Part shown: positions 10,601 through 18,271 of the stretch, one piece after another
Numbering within the stretch: the stretch's first letter is position 1
Layout of the letters: the number at the start of each line of letters is the position of its first letter
From: an uncultured Bacteroidota bacterium
GTDB taxonomy: Bacteria > Bacteroidota > Bacteroidia > Flavobacteriales > Flavobacteriaceae
Direction: 5' to 3'
Assembly: GCA_902614065.1 (NCBI GenBank)
Contig: CACMJT010000007.1
Location: 1-64,000 of the forward strand
DNA: 64,000 nt
Program-made: the position numbers and the translations under genes
The notes under the pieces: generated by a model
Told to the model about the DNA's origin: nothing
Databases searched by the model: none
Seen by the model: only the letters and a program-made list of their open reading frames with translations

Positions 10601-13465
10601 TATAATTTAATTGTGAGTGATGATAATGGATGTAGTATTCAGCAAGAGATTGTATTAGATGAGCCAACAGAAATTACAATTACTGAAAATATATCTGACT
10701 ACAGTGGTTATCAAATTAGCACCTCAGGTGGGAGTGATGGTACTATAGTATTGAATGTAGTTGGCGGTACAAACAGTTTTACTTACCAATGGTCGACAAA
10801 TGATGGGAGTGGCCTGGCTATAAATCAAAAAGATCAGAGTGGTCTTTCTGCTGGCACATATACAGTTGTTGTTACTGATTCAAACGGATGCTCTGTTACA
10901 AAAACTTACACATTAGAAGAACCGACTGCTTTGCTGATTTCGATTGACAATAGTGTTGTCTCAAATATTGCATGTTTTGAAGGAAACACAGGAAAAATTA
11001 AAATTGATATCGATCAAGCTTCTGTTGGACCATACACTTATGAAATCTTTGGTACTACTTACACTGGTGATCCCTATCTAAACAGAGTTGACAATATTGA
11101 TTTGCTGACTTACACCTTTACAGGGCTGGTAGCTGGTAAGTATCAGATAACAGTTACTGATGGTAACGGAAATTCTACTACAACAGGTATTAAAGAAATT
11201 ACTCAGCCTGAAACTCCTCTAATTGTTACAGCTGTTTTATCAACATATGGTAATTTTAATGTTGGTTGTCAGACTGACAAAGATGGTTCAATTGATATCA
11301 CAGTTTCCGGAGGTAATGTTGCAGGAAATGCAAATTATACCTACGTATGGTCAACAACGGACGGAAGCGGTTTAATTCAAGGTGAGGAAGACCAATCTGG
11401 GTTGGGTCCAGGAACGTACACGGTTTCTGTCACAGACGAGAACAATTGTACTGCAACTCAATCCTTTACTCTAACACAGGCGCAACCATTGAATTATGTA
11501 TTGGATAGAAAACAAGATATTACGTGTTTTGGAGATGATGATGGAGCAATTGAAATCTCAGTGACTGATGGTACAGGTGTTTACACATACGATTGGTCAA
11601 CCACTAACGGAAGCGGACTGATTCAAGGTCAGCAAGACCAATCTGGACTAAGTCCTGGTGATTATAAATTGATTCTATCTGACTCATGTACAACTCTGGA
11701 GTATAATTACACGATCAGATCGCCTGGAGAACTAGACATCACACTTGATGAAGTTCAAAATGTTTTATGTTTCGGAGATAGTACCGGAAAAATATCTGTT
11801 ACTGTATCTGGTGGAACACAACCTTACAATTACGTATGGGTTGATAATTTTGGAAATACTTATAACAGAGATATTGGGAATGTTTTTAACTCAGGAAACT
11901 TATCAAATATCCCTGCTGGAACATATACCTTAACTGTAACAGATTCTAATCAATGTAGTGCAACATTGCCACCAGTTGAGATTACTGAGCCAGCAGATTT
12001 ATTATTATCATTTGATAAAACAGACCTGAGTTGCTACAACTCTAATGACGGTACCATAACTGTAACTGCATCAGGTGGAGTATCACCTTATACATATACC
12101 TGGAGCGATTTAGGAAATGGAAGCTCAAGAGATAATCTTGCCGCAGGAACATATTCTGTCATAGTTAAAGATGCAAATGAATGTGAGGAAACAGTTAATA
12201 TTGTTATTGCAAATGCTGAATTATTTGATGTAGATCCAGTGATAACCCAAATCAGCTGCTTTGGAGCAAATGACGGAAGTATTGAATTAAATTTTGTTGG
12301 TGGTGTTGGAAATGTAAATGTTCAGTGGAATGATGACTCGACTGCTGGTGTAAATAGAAACAATTTATCTCCTGGAGTTTACTCAGTATTAATTACGGAT
12401 GAATCGTCATGTACTATTGAACGAGACTTCACAATTATTGAGCCTCAAGAAATCGAAATTACTGGAATAATCACAAATGCAATTGATTGTATTGAACCCA
12501 ATAGCGGTTCAATTGATTTGCAAGTTGCTGGTGGGACAGCCCCATACACTTTCTTATGGTCTAACGGCTCAACAACTGAAGATCTTACAAATGTCCCTGC
12601 AAACAATTATTTAGTTACTGTCACAGACTCCAATGGTTGTAGTTCTGAAAAAGAATTTGAAATAACAAGGCAGGACGATTTACAGGTTATTTTAGATACA
12701 GAATTATTTGCAATTTGTGATACAAGAGAAGTCTTCCAAAAAAGTAGTGTTTCAGTTTCTGGTGGGGTTGCACCATACACAATAGCATGGTCCAATGGTG
12801 TTGTTACAGGAACAAATGGTGAAATAATGGATACAAATATTGAAGGTTCATACGAAGTTACTGTCACTGACTTTCTTGGTTGTAGCGAGTCATTGATTTT
12901 TAATGTGAGTTTACCTGAGATTGGTTATCCGGAATTTGATTATACATCATTTTATTTTACAACTTATGGTGGATTATCAATCAATGATCCTATCACTTTC
13001 ACAAACCAATCAACTGAAGAGTATTTTTCTTTGCTCTGGAATTTTGGAGACGGAAATACATCAACTGAAGAAAACCCAACACATACATATTCAGCTCGGG
13101 GATGGTATGATGTAACACTTACTGTTGAATTTATTTTAGGTTGCTCATACTCAATTACTAAAACTCTATATATAGGAGATGATTATGAAATGGTTATACC
13201 AAATGCTTTTACTCCAAATCTTGACAATATAAATGAAACATTCAGACCAGTCTACTATGGAATTACAAGCATCAGACTAACTGTGTATGATACCTGGGGA
13301 ACACTTATTTATTACGAGGATTCAACAGAAAATGAAATGATAGGCTGGGATGGAACAATAAATGGGAAAAAAGCTGAAAATGGAAACTTCTTCTATCAAG
13401 TTTCTGCCACTACATACACAGGAAATTTGATTGAAAAAAATGGCGCCTTCACATTAATCAGATAA
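7646..13465 (+). CDS. Giant SprB-like surface adhesin with T9SS type B sorting domain
   Basis: A 1,939-residue secreted protein. I chose ATG at 7646 because it gives a clean signal peptide (MKNFRNISLIIFTLLSFMFS, ending QSQ); an upstream GTG at 7625 would overlap the preceding gene. Layout: N-terminal beta-rich region to about 490; an array of about 15 SprB-type repeats from 490 to 1755 (two weaker ones lie before it); a PKD-like domain at about 1762-1842 (WNFGDGNTSTEENPTHTY); and a gliding-motility C-terminal domain from about 1847 (IPNAFTPNLDNINETF, then VYDTWGTLIYYE and GWDGTINGKKAENGNFFYQV), which is the type B T9SS sorting signal. SprB runs along the cell surface as the gliding adhesin. 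This one is much shorter than the about 6,500-residue F. johnsoniae protein. It could act in surface attachment rather than gliding. Confidence 0.9.
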   Translation: MKNFRNISLIIFTLLSFMFSLNIQSQVNNISQNRTYDSDATKNVVYFIGNNECINITIDLNMMSFQDQNGNYYGYDLGDGNNYQPIPDNWDFEITNLPSPGSELSSDGKTFKYCTGSENPNNTFTIRIRVFDKNTGTEISNLGNVNLTLYIRDKFKIGNGIWNACVSRFILSVSETIDGNNQSACSPYTIKVYRLNEKDAGPIYENTQDSNTWNLDLDIGQYQADITDSCGQVIENYLIDIRDAYTFSVDILFEGFQCFDDNSGRVVVQIKGAQVFQGGDLDGQIKWSLTNANGDIIRSNGTNTGQSNYSSNQGGGPPFDYGVVDLAIEILGLPEGTYTFYFEDANGCTEEKQITIEKSVPITASLLDGAVDQLACHGDTNGKLCFKASGGWTEPWDGNSINTDAWGAPYSFTLLNLTTGQGYSSGSVTNHFDSSGNQDGYQTCFNNLPAGKYRLTVGETVANDPYDSSKTILCERSFQEFEITEPDPITTAQSTIKGITCKGDDDGAINLVVAGGTSPFTYSWTKSGDASYSASTEDLSDLSPGTYNVTITDANDCSISRSFTIEEPDTLEMQASILTEILCYGDDGSIKAEITKQSDGPYVFRISGTDFNNNTITPVGVTLSDVNNLSTTFVVKAGTYTVSVTDANGCQLAEENINLTQPDAPLTIDSSTIQNISCFGADDGSIDLVVSGGTGAYTFQWSNGASSEDLSNLAPGTYTVTITDANGCSTSEQYTVTEPALLVASGTKSSHNGFEITCNGADDGSIDLSVSGGTSPYVYSWTKTGDALYSSSLQDISDLSPGTYQVNVTDANGCISDQTFTISEPDELLITSSVLSAIGCYDGNANIQVDVSQASVGPYVFRLFGNDYNNQPVSLSSSSLVVSDLDAVFNTVKAGVYTIRVTDRNSCFKELPLTISQPDAITIDYQVSDYNGFNVSCLDSSDGSINISLAGGTTNNSDYTFSWSTSDGSGLDLSSLNQNGLTAGTYNLIVSDDNGCSIQQEIVLDEPTEITITENISDYSGYQISTSGGSDGTIVLNVVGGTNSFTYQWSTNDGSGLAINQKDQSGLSAGTYTVVVTDSNGCSVTKTYTLEEPTALLISIDNSVVSNIACFEGNTGKIKIDIDQASVGPYTYEIFGTTYTGDPYLNRVDNIDLLTYTFTGLVAGKYQITVTDGNGNSTTTGIKEITQPETPLIVTAVLSTYGNFNVGCQTDKDGSIDITVSGGNVAGNANYTYVWSTTDGSGLIQGEEDQSGLGPGTYTVSVTDENNCTATQSFTLTQAQPLNYVLDRKQDITCFGDDDGAIEISVTDGTGVYTYDWSTTNGSGLIQGQQDQSGLSPGDYKLILSDSCTTLEYNYTIRSPGELDITLDEVQNVLCFGDSTGKISVTVSGGTQPYNYVWVDNFGNTYNRDIGNVFNSGNLSNIPAGTYTLTVTDSNQCSATLPPVEITEPADLLLSFDKTDLSCYNSNDGTITVTASGGVSPYTYTWSDLGNGSSRDNLAAGTYSVIVKDANECEETVNIVIANAELFDVDPVITQISCFGANDGSIELNFVGGVGNVNVQWNDDSTAGVNRNNLSPGVYSVLITDESSCTIERDFTIIEPQEIEITGIITNAIDCIEPNSGSIDLQVAGGTAPYTFLWSNGSTTEDLTNVPANNYLVTVTDSNGCSSEKEFEITRQDDLQVILDTELFAICDTREVFQKSSVSVSGGVAPYTIAWSNGVVTGTNGEIMDTNIEGSYEVTVTDFLGCSESLIFNVSLPEIGYPEFDYTSFYFTTYGGLSINDPITFTNQSTEEYFSLLWNFGDGNTSTEENPTHTYSARGWYDVTLTVEFILGCSYSITKTLYIGDDYEMVIPNAFTPNLDNINETFRPVYYGITSIRLTVYDTWGTLIYYEDSTENEMIGWDGTINGKKAENGNFFYQVSATTYTGNLIEKNGAFTLIR
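9114..12909 (+). repeat. SprB-type protein repeat array inside the adhesin gene
   Basis: About 15 in-frame units of roughly 75-95 codons. A typical unit starts near a Cys (CFGADDGSIDL), continues with V-S-GG-T-x-x-Y-x-W-S, then LSPGTYTVTVTDANGC, and ends before the next unit. Some units are clearly degenerate (for example CYDGNANIQVDV and CFEGNTGKIKIDI, with the variant VGPYVFR). Three units share WST-[TSN]-[DN]GSGL, a sub-family suggesting recent duplication. DNA identity between units looks low, so this is an old array at protein level rather than a fresh DNA repeat. Confidence 0.85.
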
Positions 13466-13518
13466 TTTCTAGAGGTATTCCAGATTAATTTTATATTTTA
13501 GTTAATTAACTTAAAAAA

Positions 13519-14097
13519 ATGAAAAGAATATTATTTATATTTTCTTTAGTACTCATTATTTCATGCGAATCACCTGTAAATAATGGAGTATCTGAGGAAA
13601 ATCAAGCAAAATTTGAACAGCAAATACAGTCTTTCAGAACATTCACTGAAGGGATTAGCAAAAAGGATTTAGAATTGACAATGAGCGTTATTTCTGATGA
13701 TATTCAGTGGAGTCCCCCAGTATATAACGGTGGAGAGACTATTGGATATGATGGCTTTGTTGAGGCATTGAAAGGTTATATTGAAACTTTCGATTATGTA
13801 CAGTTTTTGGAGGGGGAGGGCCCTAATCTAGGTCCAGCTCTTAGTGCAGATGCTAATACTGCCTTTTGGTCTGGATCTTTATATTCAAGTGCAACCCCAA
13901 CTGATGATCCAAGTGGATTAAGGGTATATGGTGTTTGGAAGTGGAAGCACACAGAATCAGGAGCTGAGGGTGGAAATAAATGGTATGGATTAATCAATTT
14001 TAATGAGGAAGGAAAAATATATGGATTTAGTGATTATATGGATTATCATGGTATGCAAGTTCAGATTGAAAACTATCTTAAATCAAGTCAAAATTAA
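13519..14097 (+). CDS. Lipoprotein with NTF2/SnoaL-like fold (first of three)
   Basis: A 192-residue predicted lipoprotein; the signal peptide ends IISC with Cys at residue 16. The core reads like an NTF2/SnoaL-type domain: a helix with EGISKKDLELTMSVISDDIQWSPP, then GYDGFVEALKGYIETF, then VYGVWKWKH and a strand ending WYGLINFNEEGKI. Lipidation suggests it is held in the envelope. The fold can bind small molecules or be catalytic, but no catalytic residues can be assigned. 53 nt after the SprB-like gene and 3 nt before a paralogue. The fold call rests on pattern recognition; the function is unknown. Confidence 0.72.
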   Translation: MKRILFIFSLVLIISCESPVNNGVSEENQAKFEQQIQSFRTFTEGISKKDLELTMSVISDDIQWSPPVYNGGETIGYDGFVEALKGYIETFDYVQFLEGEGPNLGPALSADANTAFWSGSLYSSATPTDDPSGLRVYGVWKWKHTESGAEGGNKWYGLINFNEEGKIYGFSDYMDYHGMQVQIENYLKSSQN

Positions 14098-14100
14098 ATT

Positions 14101-14631
14101 ATGAAAAATTTTATATTATTATTTACAGCAGCCTTATTTATTGGCTGTGCATCAACAGGTGTTCAAGTAACATTTGATGATGAAAAATCAAATACAATCA
14201 GAGAACATATACAATATTATGTCGATGGTGATATTGATTCAATGATGTCAATTTTTGCAGATGATGCTGAGATTTACATAAATAGTGATGAATCAGTTTC
14301 AGCTGGAGAAGCTAGGTCTATACACGAGCTTGAACATTCAATTTTTGAAGATATATCAATATCATGGTCACAAGAAGAAGGTGGAGTGGATATTGGTGCA
14401 TGGATAGAGTCTACAGATTATCCAGCTGGACCAGCTAATAAACCTGTTTCTGTAACACAAGCATGGTTTACATTGAATGGTACATCCATCAAAACAGGTG
14501 AGGCTTTGTCTACTCCAGTTCACATTGCTTATATTTGGAATGACAGTGGTCAAGTGGAGACAGTTTATCAGTTCTTTGATTCTGTTGATGCCACTGCTGT
14601 AATTGAGGCTTCATTGGCTGCTTCAGAATAA
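14101..14631 (+). CDS. Lipoprotein with NTF2/SnoaL-like fold (second of three)
   Basis: A 176-residue lipoprotein; the signal peptide ends LFIGC with Cys at 16. HIQYYVDGDIDSMMSIFADD aligns with the helix of its neighbours, followed by AWFTLNGTSIKTGE and HIAYIWNDSGQVETVYQFFD, the usual NTF2-like C-terminal strands. It is the most diverged of the three: it lacks the W-[NS]-PP motif after the first helix. It starts 3 nt after the previous gene and so is almost certainly co-transcribed. Function unknown. Confidence 0.72.
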   Translation: MKNFILLFTAALFIGCASTGVQVTFDDEKSNTIREHIQYYVDGDIDSMMSIFADDAEIYINSDESVSAGEARSIHELEHSIFEDISISWSQEEGGVDIGAWIESTDYPAGPANKPVSVTQAWFTLNGTSIKTGEALSTPVHIAYIWNDSGQVETVYQFFDSVDATAVIEASLAASE

Positions 14632-14656
14632 ACTCTAAAAATTTAAATAATAAATT

Positions 14657-15166
14657 ATGAAAAAAACACTTTTTATATTCTCAATATTCTTATTTATTGC
14701 TTGTGCATCTGATGATGATAAAGCAAAAATTGATGGTGCTAATCAATTTGTGAGTGGTATTGAAAAATTTGAAAAAAATAAAGAATTGGCTGACAAAGGA
14801 TTTGATTCTTTTGAGTCTGGTGATTTAGAGGGTTTATTCGCTTTAGTAAGTGATGATTTAATATGGAATCCTCCTCATGTTGACTCTCTTTCAAAGGATG
14901 ATTATGTCTTGGGAATGAAAGGTTGGCATTCAGAATTTGAAAATTTTAAATTTACTGAAAGACAATACTTCCCAGGAGTTGATGATTCTCTTTATTTACC
15001 AAACGGTTCTGTAAGAGCATATGGTGTATGGAAGTACAATCATAAAGCTAGTGGGACAGAATTTTCAACTAAATATTACTCAGTTAGTGAATTTGATGAA
15101 TCTGGATTACAAACCGTTATTTATGAATTTTTTGATAGAGGAGATATTTTCTTAAAACTCCAATAA
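14657..15166 (+). CDS. Lipoprotein with NTF2/SnoaL-like fold (third of three)
   Basis: A 169-residue lipoprotein; the signal peptide ends LFIAC with Cys at 16. It shares with the first copy the segment SGDLEGLFALVSDDLIWNPP and the downstream RAYGVWKYNHKASGTEF, so these two are closer to each other than to the middle one. 25 nt after the second copy and 22 nt before a strong terminator, so it ends the transcription unit. Function unknown. The three copies probably arose by tandem duplication. Confidence 0.72.
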   Translation: MKKTLFIFSIFLFIACASDDDKAKIDGANQFVSGIEKFEKNKELADKGFDSFESGDLEGLFALVSDDLIWNPPHVDSLSKDDYVLGMKGWHSEFENFKFTERQYFPGVDDSLYLPNGSVRAYGVWKYNHKASGTEFSTKYYSVSEFDESGLQTVIYEFFDRGDIFLKLQ

Positions 15167-15184
15167 ATAAAAAAATATAGATCT

Positions 15185-15209
15185 AAAAAGGGGCTTTATG
15201 CCCCTTTTT
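15185..15209. terminator. Bidirectional intrinsic terminator overlapping the aconitase stop codon
   Basis: A 10-bp stem AAAAAGGGGC / GCCCCTTTTT with a 5-nt loop TTTAT. It ends the plus-strand lipoprotein unit (T run continues to 15211) and, on the minus strand, aconitase (five T). The aconitase stop codon (15196-15198) lies in the loop and its last codons (Lys-Lys-Gly-Ala) form one arm. Confidence 0.9.
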
Positions 15210-17454
15210 TTATTAGGTTTAGAGCTGAACCTTCCTTGTACCATTCTATTTGTTGTTCGTTGTAAGTATGATTGGTTTTTATAATATCAACTTTTCCGTT
15301 TGAGTGTACAAGTTCAATTGAGATTTGCTTGTTTGGTGAGAATTTTTCTAAATCAATGAAATTGAATGTATCATCTTCCTTAATTAAATCATAATCATTT
15401 TCATCATCAAAGGTAAGAGCAAGCATGCCTTGTTTTTTTAAGTTGGTTTCATGAATTCTAGCAAATGATTTTACTATTACAACTTTAACGCCAAGATGTC
15501 TTGGTTCCATTGCTGCATGTTCTCTTGATGAACCTTCACCATAGTTATGATCGCCAACTACAACGGTATCAATTTTATTCTTTTTGTACTCTCTTTGAAT
15601 ATCAGGAACACTTCCATATTCAGAATCTATTTGATTCTTAATTAAATTTGTTTTTTTATTAAAAGCATTCACTGCGCCTATTAGACAATTGTTTGATATA
15701 TTATCCAAATGACCTCTATACCTCAACCAAGGACCTGCCATTGAAATATGATCTGTTGTACATTTACCAAAAGCTTTAATTAAAAGTTTTGCTCCTAAAA
15801 TATTTTTCCCGTCCCAAGGTTCAAAGGGTGTTAATTTTTCGAGTCTTTTTGAGTCAGGATTTATAACAACCTCAACATTAGATCCATCCTCTATTGGTTC
15901 TATATAACCGTTATCATCCACATCAAATCCATCAGGTGGTAATTCCCATCCTTTTGGTTCATCAAGCATCACTTCTTCACCCTTGTCGTTAGTCAAAATA
16001 TCATTTTGTGGATTAAAAGCCAAGTCCCCTGAAATTGCAATAGCAGCAACAATTTCGGGTGATGCTACAAATGCGTGAGTATTAGGATTACCATCTGCTC
16101 TTTTAGCAAAATTTCTATTGAAAGAGTGGATTATTGAGTTCTTTTCTTCTTTTTCCGCACCTTTCCTTGCCCACTGCCCAATACAAGGGCCACATGCATT
16201 TGTAAAAATTTTGGCATCTAGTTTTTCAAAAATTTCTAAAAAACCATCTCTTTCAGCTGTAAATCTGACTTGCTCCGAGCCTGGATTAATTCCAAAAAAA
16301 GCTTTGGTAGAAAGATTTTTATTTAGCGCCTGATTTGCAATGGATGATGCTCTTGAAAGATCCTCATAAGAGGAATTTGTACATGATCCTATTAATCCCC
16401 AATCAATTTTTCTTGGCCAATCATTTTCTTTTAGAACATCTTTCATTTTACTGATTGGAGTTGCAATATCAGGTGAAAAAGGACCGTTAATATGAGGTTC
16501 AAGTTCTGATAGATTTATTTCTATAACTTGATCAAAATATTTTTCAGGTTTTTCATATACCTCAGGGTCACCTGTTAAATAATCTTTAATATTGTTAGCC
16601 TCATCAGCAACTTCACTTCTTCCAGTGGCTCTTAAGTATTTTTCCATGGATCTGTCATAACCAAAAGTTGATGTAGTTGCTCCTACTTCAGCTCCCATAT
16701 TACAAATAGTACCTTTACCAGTGCATGATAAATTTTCAGCACCAGGACCAAAATATTCAATAATAGCACCGGTTCCACCCTTAACCGTAAGGATTCCTGC
16801 AACTTTTAAAATAACATCTTTTGCTGATGTCCATCCAGAAAGTTTTCCTGTAAGTTTCACTCCAATTAGTTTTGGAAATTTTAATTCCCAAGCCATTCCT
16901 GCCATAACATCAACAGCATCAGCACCTCCAACACCAATTGCAACCATACCAAGACCACCAGCATTCACAGTATGCGAGTCAGTACCAATCATCATACCAC
17001 CGGGAAAAGCATAATTTTCAAGAACAACTTGATGAATAATCCCAGCGCCCGGTTTCCAGAAACCAATCCCGTATTTATTGGAAACAGATTCCAAAAAATT
17101 AAAAACTTCATTACTTGTATTAATTGCTTGTTGAAGGTCAGTTGTTGCACCTATTTTTGCTTGAATAAGATGATCACAGTGAACTGTGGTTGGTACAGCA
17201 ACCTTTTTTTTACCCGCTTGCATGAACTGTAACAAGGCCATTTGAGCGGTCGCATCTTGGCAAGCAATTCTGTCTGGCGCGAAATCTACATAATCAACTC
17301 CTCTTTCAAATGGTTTCTCAATGTTTGACCACAAATGAGAATAAAGAATTTTTTCTGAAAGGGTTAATGGGTGTTTGCATATGCTTTTAGCACGATCAAC
17401 TTTTTCCTTCATTGAGGAATAAATATTTTTAATCATTTCTAAATCAAATACCAT
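15196..17454 (-). CDS. acn: Aconitate hydratase (mitochondrial type)
   Basis: A 752-residue aconitase that interconverts citrate and isocitrate in the TCA cycle. The 4Fe-4S cluster ligands are visible: one Cys in [11 protein letters not shown] and two in [10 protein letters not shown]. Other signatures are [21 protein letters not shown], and the swivel-domain [17 protein letters not shown]. The length matches mitochondrial/Bacteroidota aconitases rather than E. coli AcnA (about 890) or AcnB (about 865). It is transcribed alone; the upstream 200 bp contain no gene. The terminator overlaps the stop codon. Confidence 0.96.
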   Translation of the reverse strand: MVFDLEMIKNIYSSMKEKVDRAKSICKHPLTLSEKILYSHLWSNIEKPFERGVDYVDFAPDRIACQDATAQMALLQFMQAGKKKVAVPTTVHCDHLIQAKIGATTDLQQAINTSNEVFNFLESVSNKYGIGFWKPGAGIIHQVVLENYAFPGGMMIGTDSHTVNAGGLGMVAIGVGGADAVDVMAGMAWELKFPKLIGVKLTGKLSGWTSAKDVILKVAGILTVKGGTGAIIEYFGPGAENLSCTGKGTICNMGAEVGATTSTFGYDRSMEKYLRATGRSEVADEANNIKDYLTGDPEVYEKPEKYFDQVIEINLSELEPHINGPFSPDIATPISKMKDVLKENDWPRKIDWGLIGSCTNSSYEDLSRASSIANQALNKNLSTKAFFGINPGSEQVRFTAERDGFLEIFEKLDAKIFTNACGPCIGQWARKGAEKEEKNSIIHSFNRNFAKRADGNPNTHAFVASPEIVAAIAISGDLAFNPQNDILTNDKGEEVMLDEPKGWELPPDGFDVDDNGYIEPIEDGSNVEVVINPDSKRLEKLTPFEPWDGKNILGAKLLIKAFGKCTTDHISMAGPWLRYRGHLDNISNNCLIGAVNAFNKKTNLIKNQIDSEYGSVPDIQREYKKNKIDTVVVGDHNYGEGSSREHAAMEPRHLGVKVVIVKSFARIHETNLKKQGMLALTFDDENDYDLIKEDDTFNFIDLEKFSPNKQISIELVHSNGKVDIIKTNHTYNEQQIEWYKEGSALNLIKKGA

Positions 17455-17659
17455 AGAAAATTAATTACTGTAAAATTACTAAAGACTGCGCTTATGACAT
17501 AATATTATCAAGTATTTCAGTCAAAGGAATAAAACAAAAAAAGCCCTTAATTTCAAGGGCTTTGGTAGATAACTCATTCGAAATATCGAACATCAGTATC
17601 ACACCCAGAGATTTTGAGTTGACAATGATGTCTATATATTTTATTCTAAGTAATTTGAA
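17455..17659. other. Intergenic region with a terminator and possible RNA structure
   Basis: 205 bp without a gene between aconitase and a small conserved gene, both on the minus strand. It holds the intrinsic terminator at 17535-17563 and must hold the aconitase promoter, which I could not place confidently. The part at 17566-17640 is less AT-rich than usual here and contains two small inverted repeats: TTCGA/TCGAA around 17580, and ACATCA at 17590-17595 with TGATGT at 17626-17631. It is either the structured 3' UTR of the upstream gene or a small RNA ending at the terminator. Confidence 0.45.
17535..17563 (-). terminator. Intrinsic terminator, minus strand
   Basis: Stem AAAGCCCTT / AAGGGCTTT with a 6-nt loop, followed on the minus strand by a T-rich run (TTTTTTGTTTT). 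It would end transcription coming from the small gene at 17660-18061 or from an RNA between them. Confidence 0.85.
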
Positions 17660-18061
17660 TTAACATTGAATTTCTTCATTTCTTTTATTTATAATAATTT
17701 TTTTATCAAATGAGAGTCTATCAGAAAGTCTACTATTGGGGTCTATTATTCTCCAGAATGGAGATATTTCAGTTCCCTTCTTGCTCAAATTTTCATAATT
17801 ATATTCAGCCACTATTCTCAAAAAAATACCAGTAGTCATTGGGCAAGTAAAATCTGCACCATATTCAATTGCCAAGTCATTTCTCATAATTTTAACTTCT
17901 GAAATTTTACCTGATTCAATATGATTGATATATTCTTGAATAATTAAAGGTGTGGGTATTAACATTTTCGAACCAGCAACATGACCCCAAAAATTCTTTT
18001 GGATCGTCTTTATTTCAAAATTCTTTATTGAAAAAAATTTCTCTTTCCATGATTTAGCCAT
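17660..18061 (-). CDS. Conserved hypothetical protein
   Basis: 133 residues from the ATG at 18061 (a TTG two codons upstream gives 135). It begins MAKSWKEKF and contains KMLIPTPLIIQEYI, a conserved-looking block ADFTCPMTTGIFLRIVAEY and PFWRIIDPNSRLSDRLSFD. I recognise this as a small, widespread uncharacterised family with the pattern 'GAD-x-TCP-x-TTGIFLRI', but cannot name a function. It is soluble, with no signal peptide. It lies just downstream of the initiator tRNA gene on the same strand but is separated from it by a terminator. Confidence 0.72.
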   Translation of the reverse strand: MAKSWKEKFFSIKNFEIKTIQKNFWGHVAGSKMLIPTPLIIQEYINHIESGKISEVKIMRNDLAIEYGADFTCPMTTGIFLRIVAEYNYENLSKKGTEISPFWRIIDPNSRLSDRLSFDKKIIINKRNEEIQC

Positions 18062-18074
18062 ATTCAAAAATAAA

Positions 18075-18108
18075 AAAACGGTTAACTATATATTAGTATA
18101 ACCGTTTT
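18075..18108 (-). terminator. Intrinsic terminator after initiator tRNA
   Basis: Stem AAAACGGTTA / TAACCGTTTT with a 14-nt AT-rich loop; on the minus strand it is followed by a run of T. It lies 10 nt past the tRNA 3' end and should terminate the tRNA transcript before the next gene. Confidence 0.85.
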
Positions 18109-18118
18109 ATTGTTTTAG

Positions 18119-18191
<73 letters not shown>

Positions 18192-18201
18192 AAATGGAGG
18201 A

Positions 18202-18231
18202 CGAATTTACAATTTTTTGATTTTATTACAA
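18202..18231 (-). promoter_or_regulatory. Candidate Bacteroidota-type promoter for initiator tRNA
   Basis: Read on the minus strand: TTG (18231-18229, at the end of a T tract), 19 nt, then TAAATTCG (18209-18202), one base off the Bacteroidota -7 consensus TAnnTTTG. The -7 box ends 10 nt before the tRNA 5' end, a sensible distance. Confidence 0.5.
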
Positions 18232-18237
18232 AAAATC

Positions 18238-18267
18238 TTGAGGATTACCCTGAAGAAGTTAAATTTG
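18238..18267 (+). promoter_or_regulatory. Bacteroidota-type promoter of era
   Basis: TTG at 18238-18240, a 19-nt spacer, and TAAATTTG at 18260-18267, a perfect match to the -33 TTG / -7 TAnnTTTG consensus. The GTG start of era lies only 4 nt after the -7 box, so the transcript should be leaderless or nearly so. It is divergent from, and adjacent to, the tRNA promoter. Confidence 0.65.
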
Positions 18268-18271
18268 CCAC

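Noticed and set aside
9114-12909. Possible CRISPR-like or DNA tandem repeat array
   Set aside because: The periodicity (about 250-280 nt) is at protein level in one open frame, and units differ widely at DNA level; no short identical repeats with spacers.
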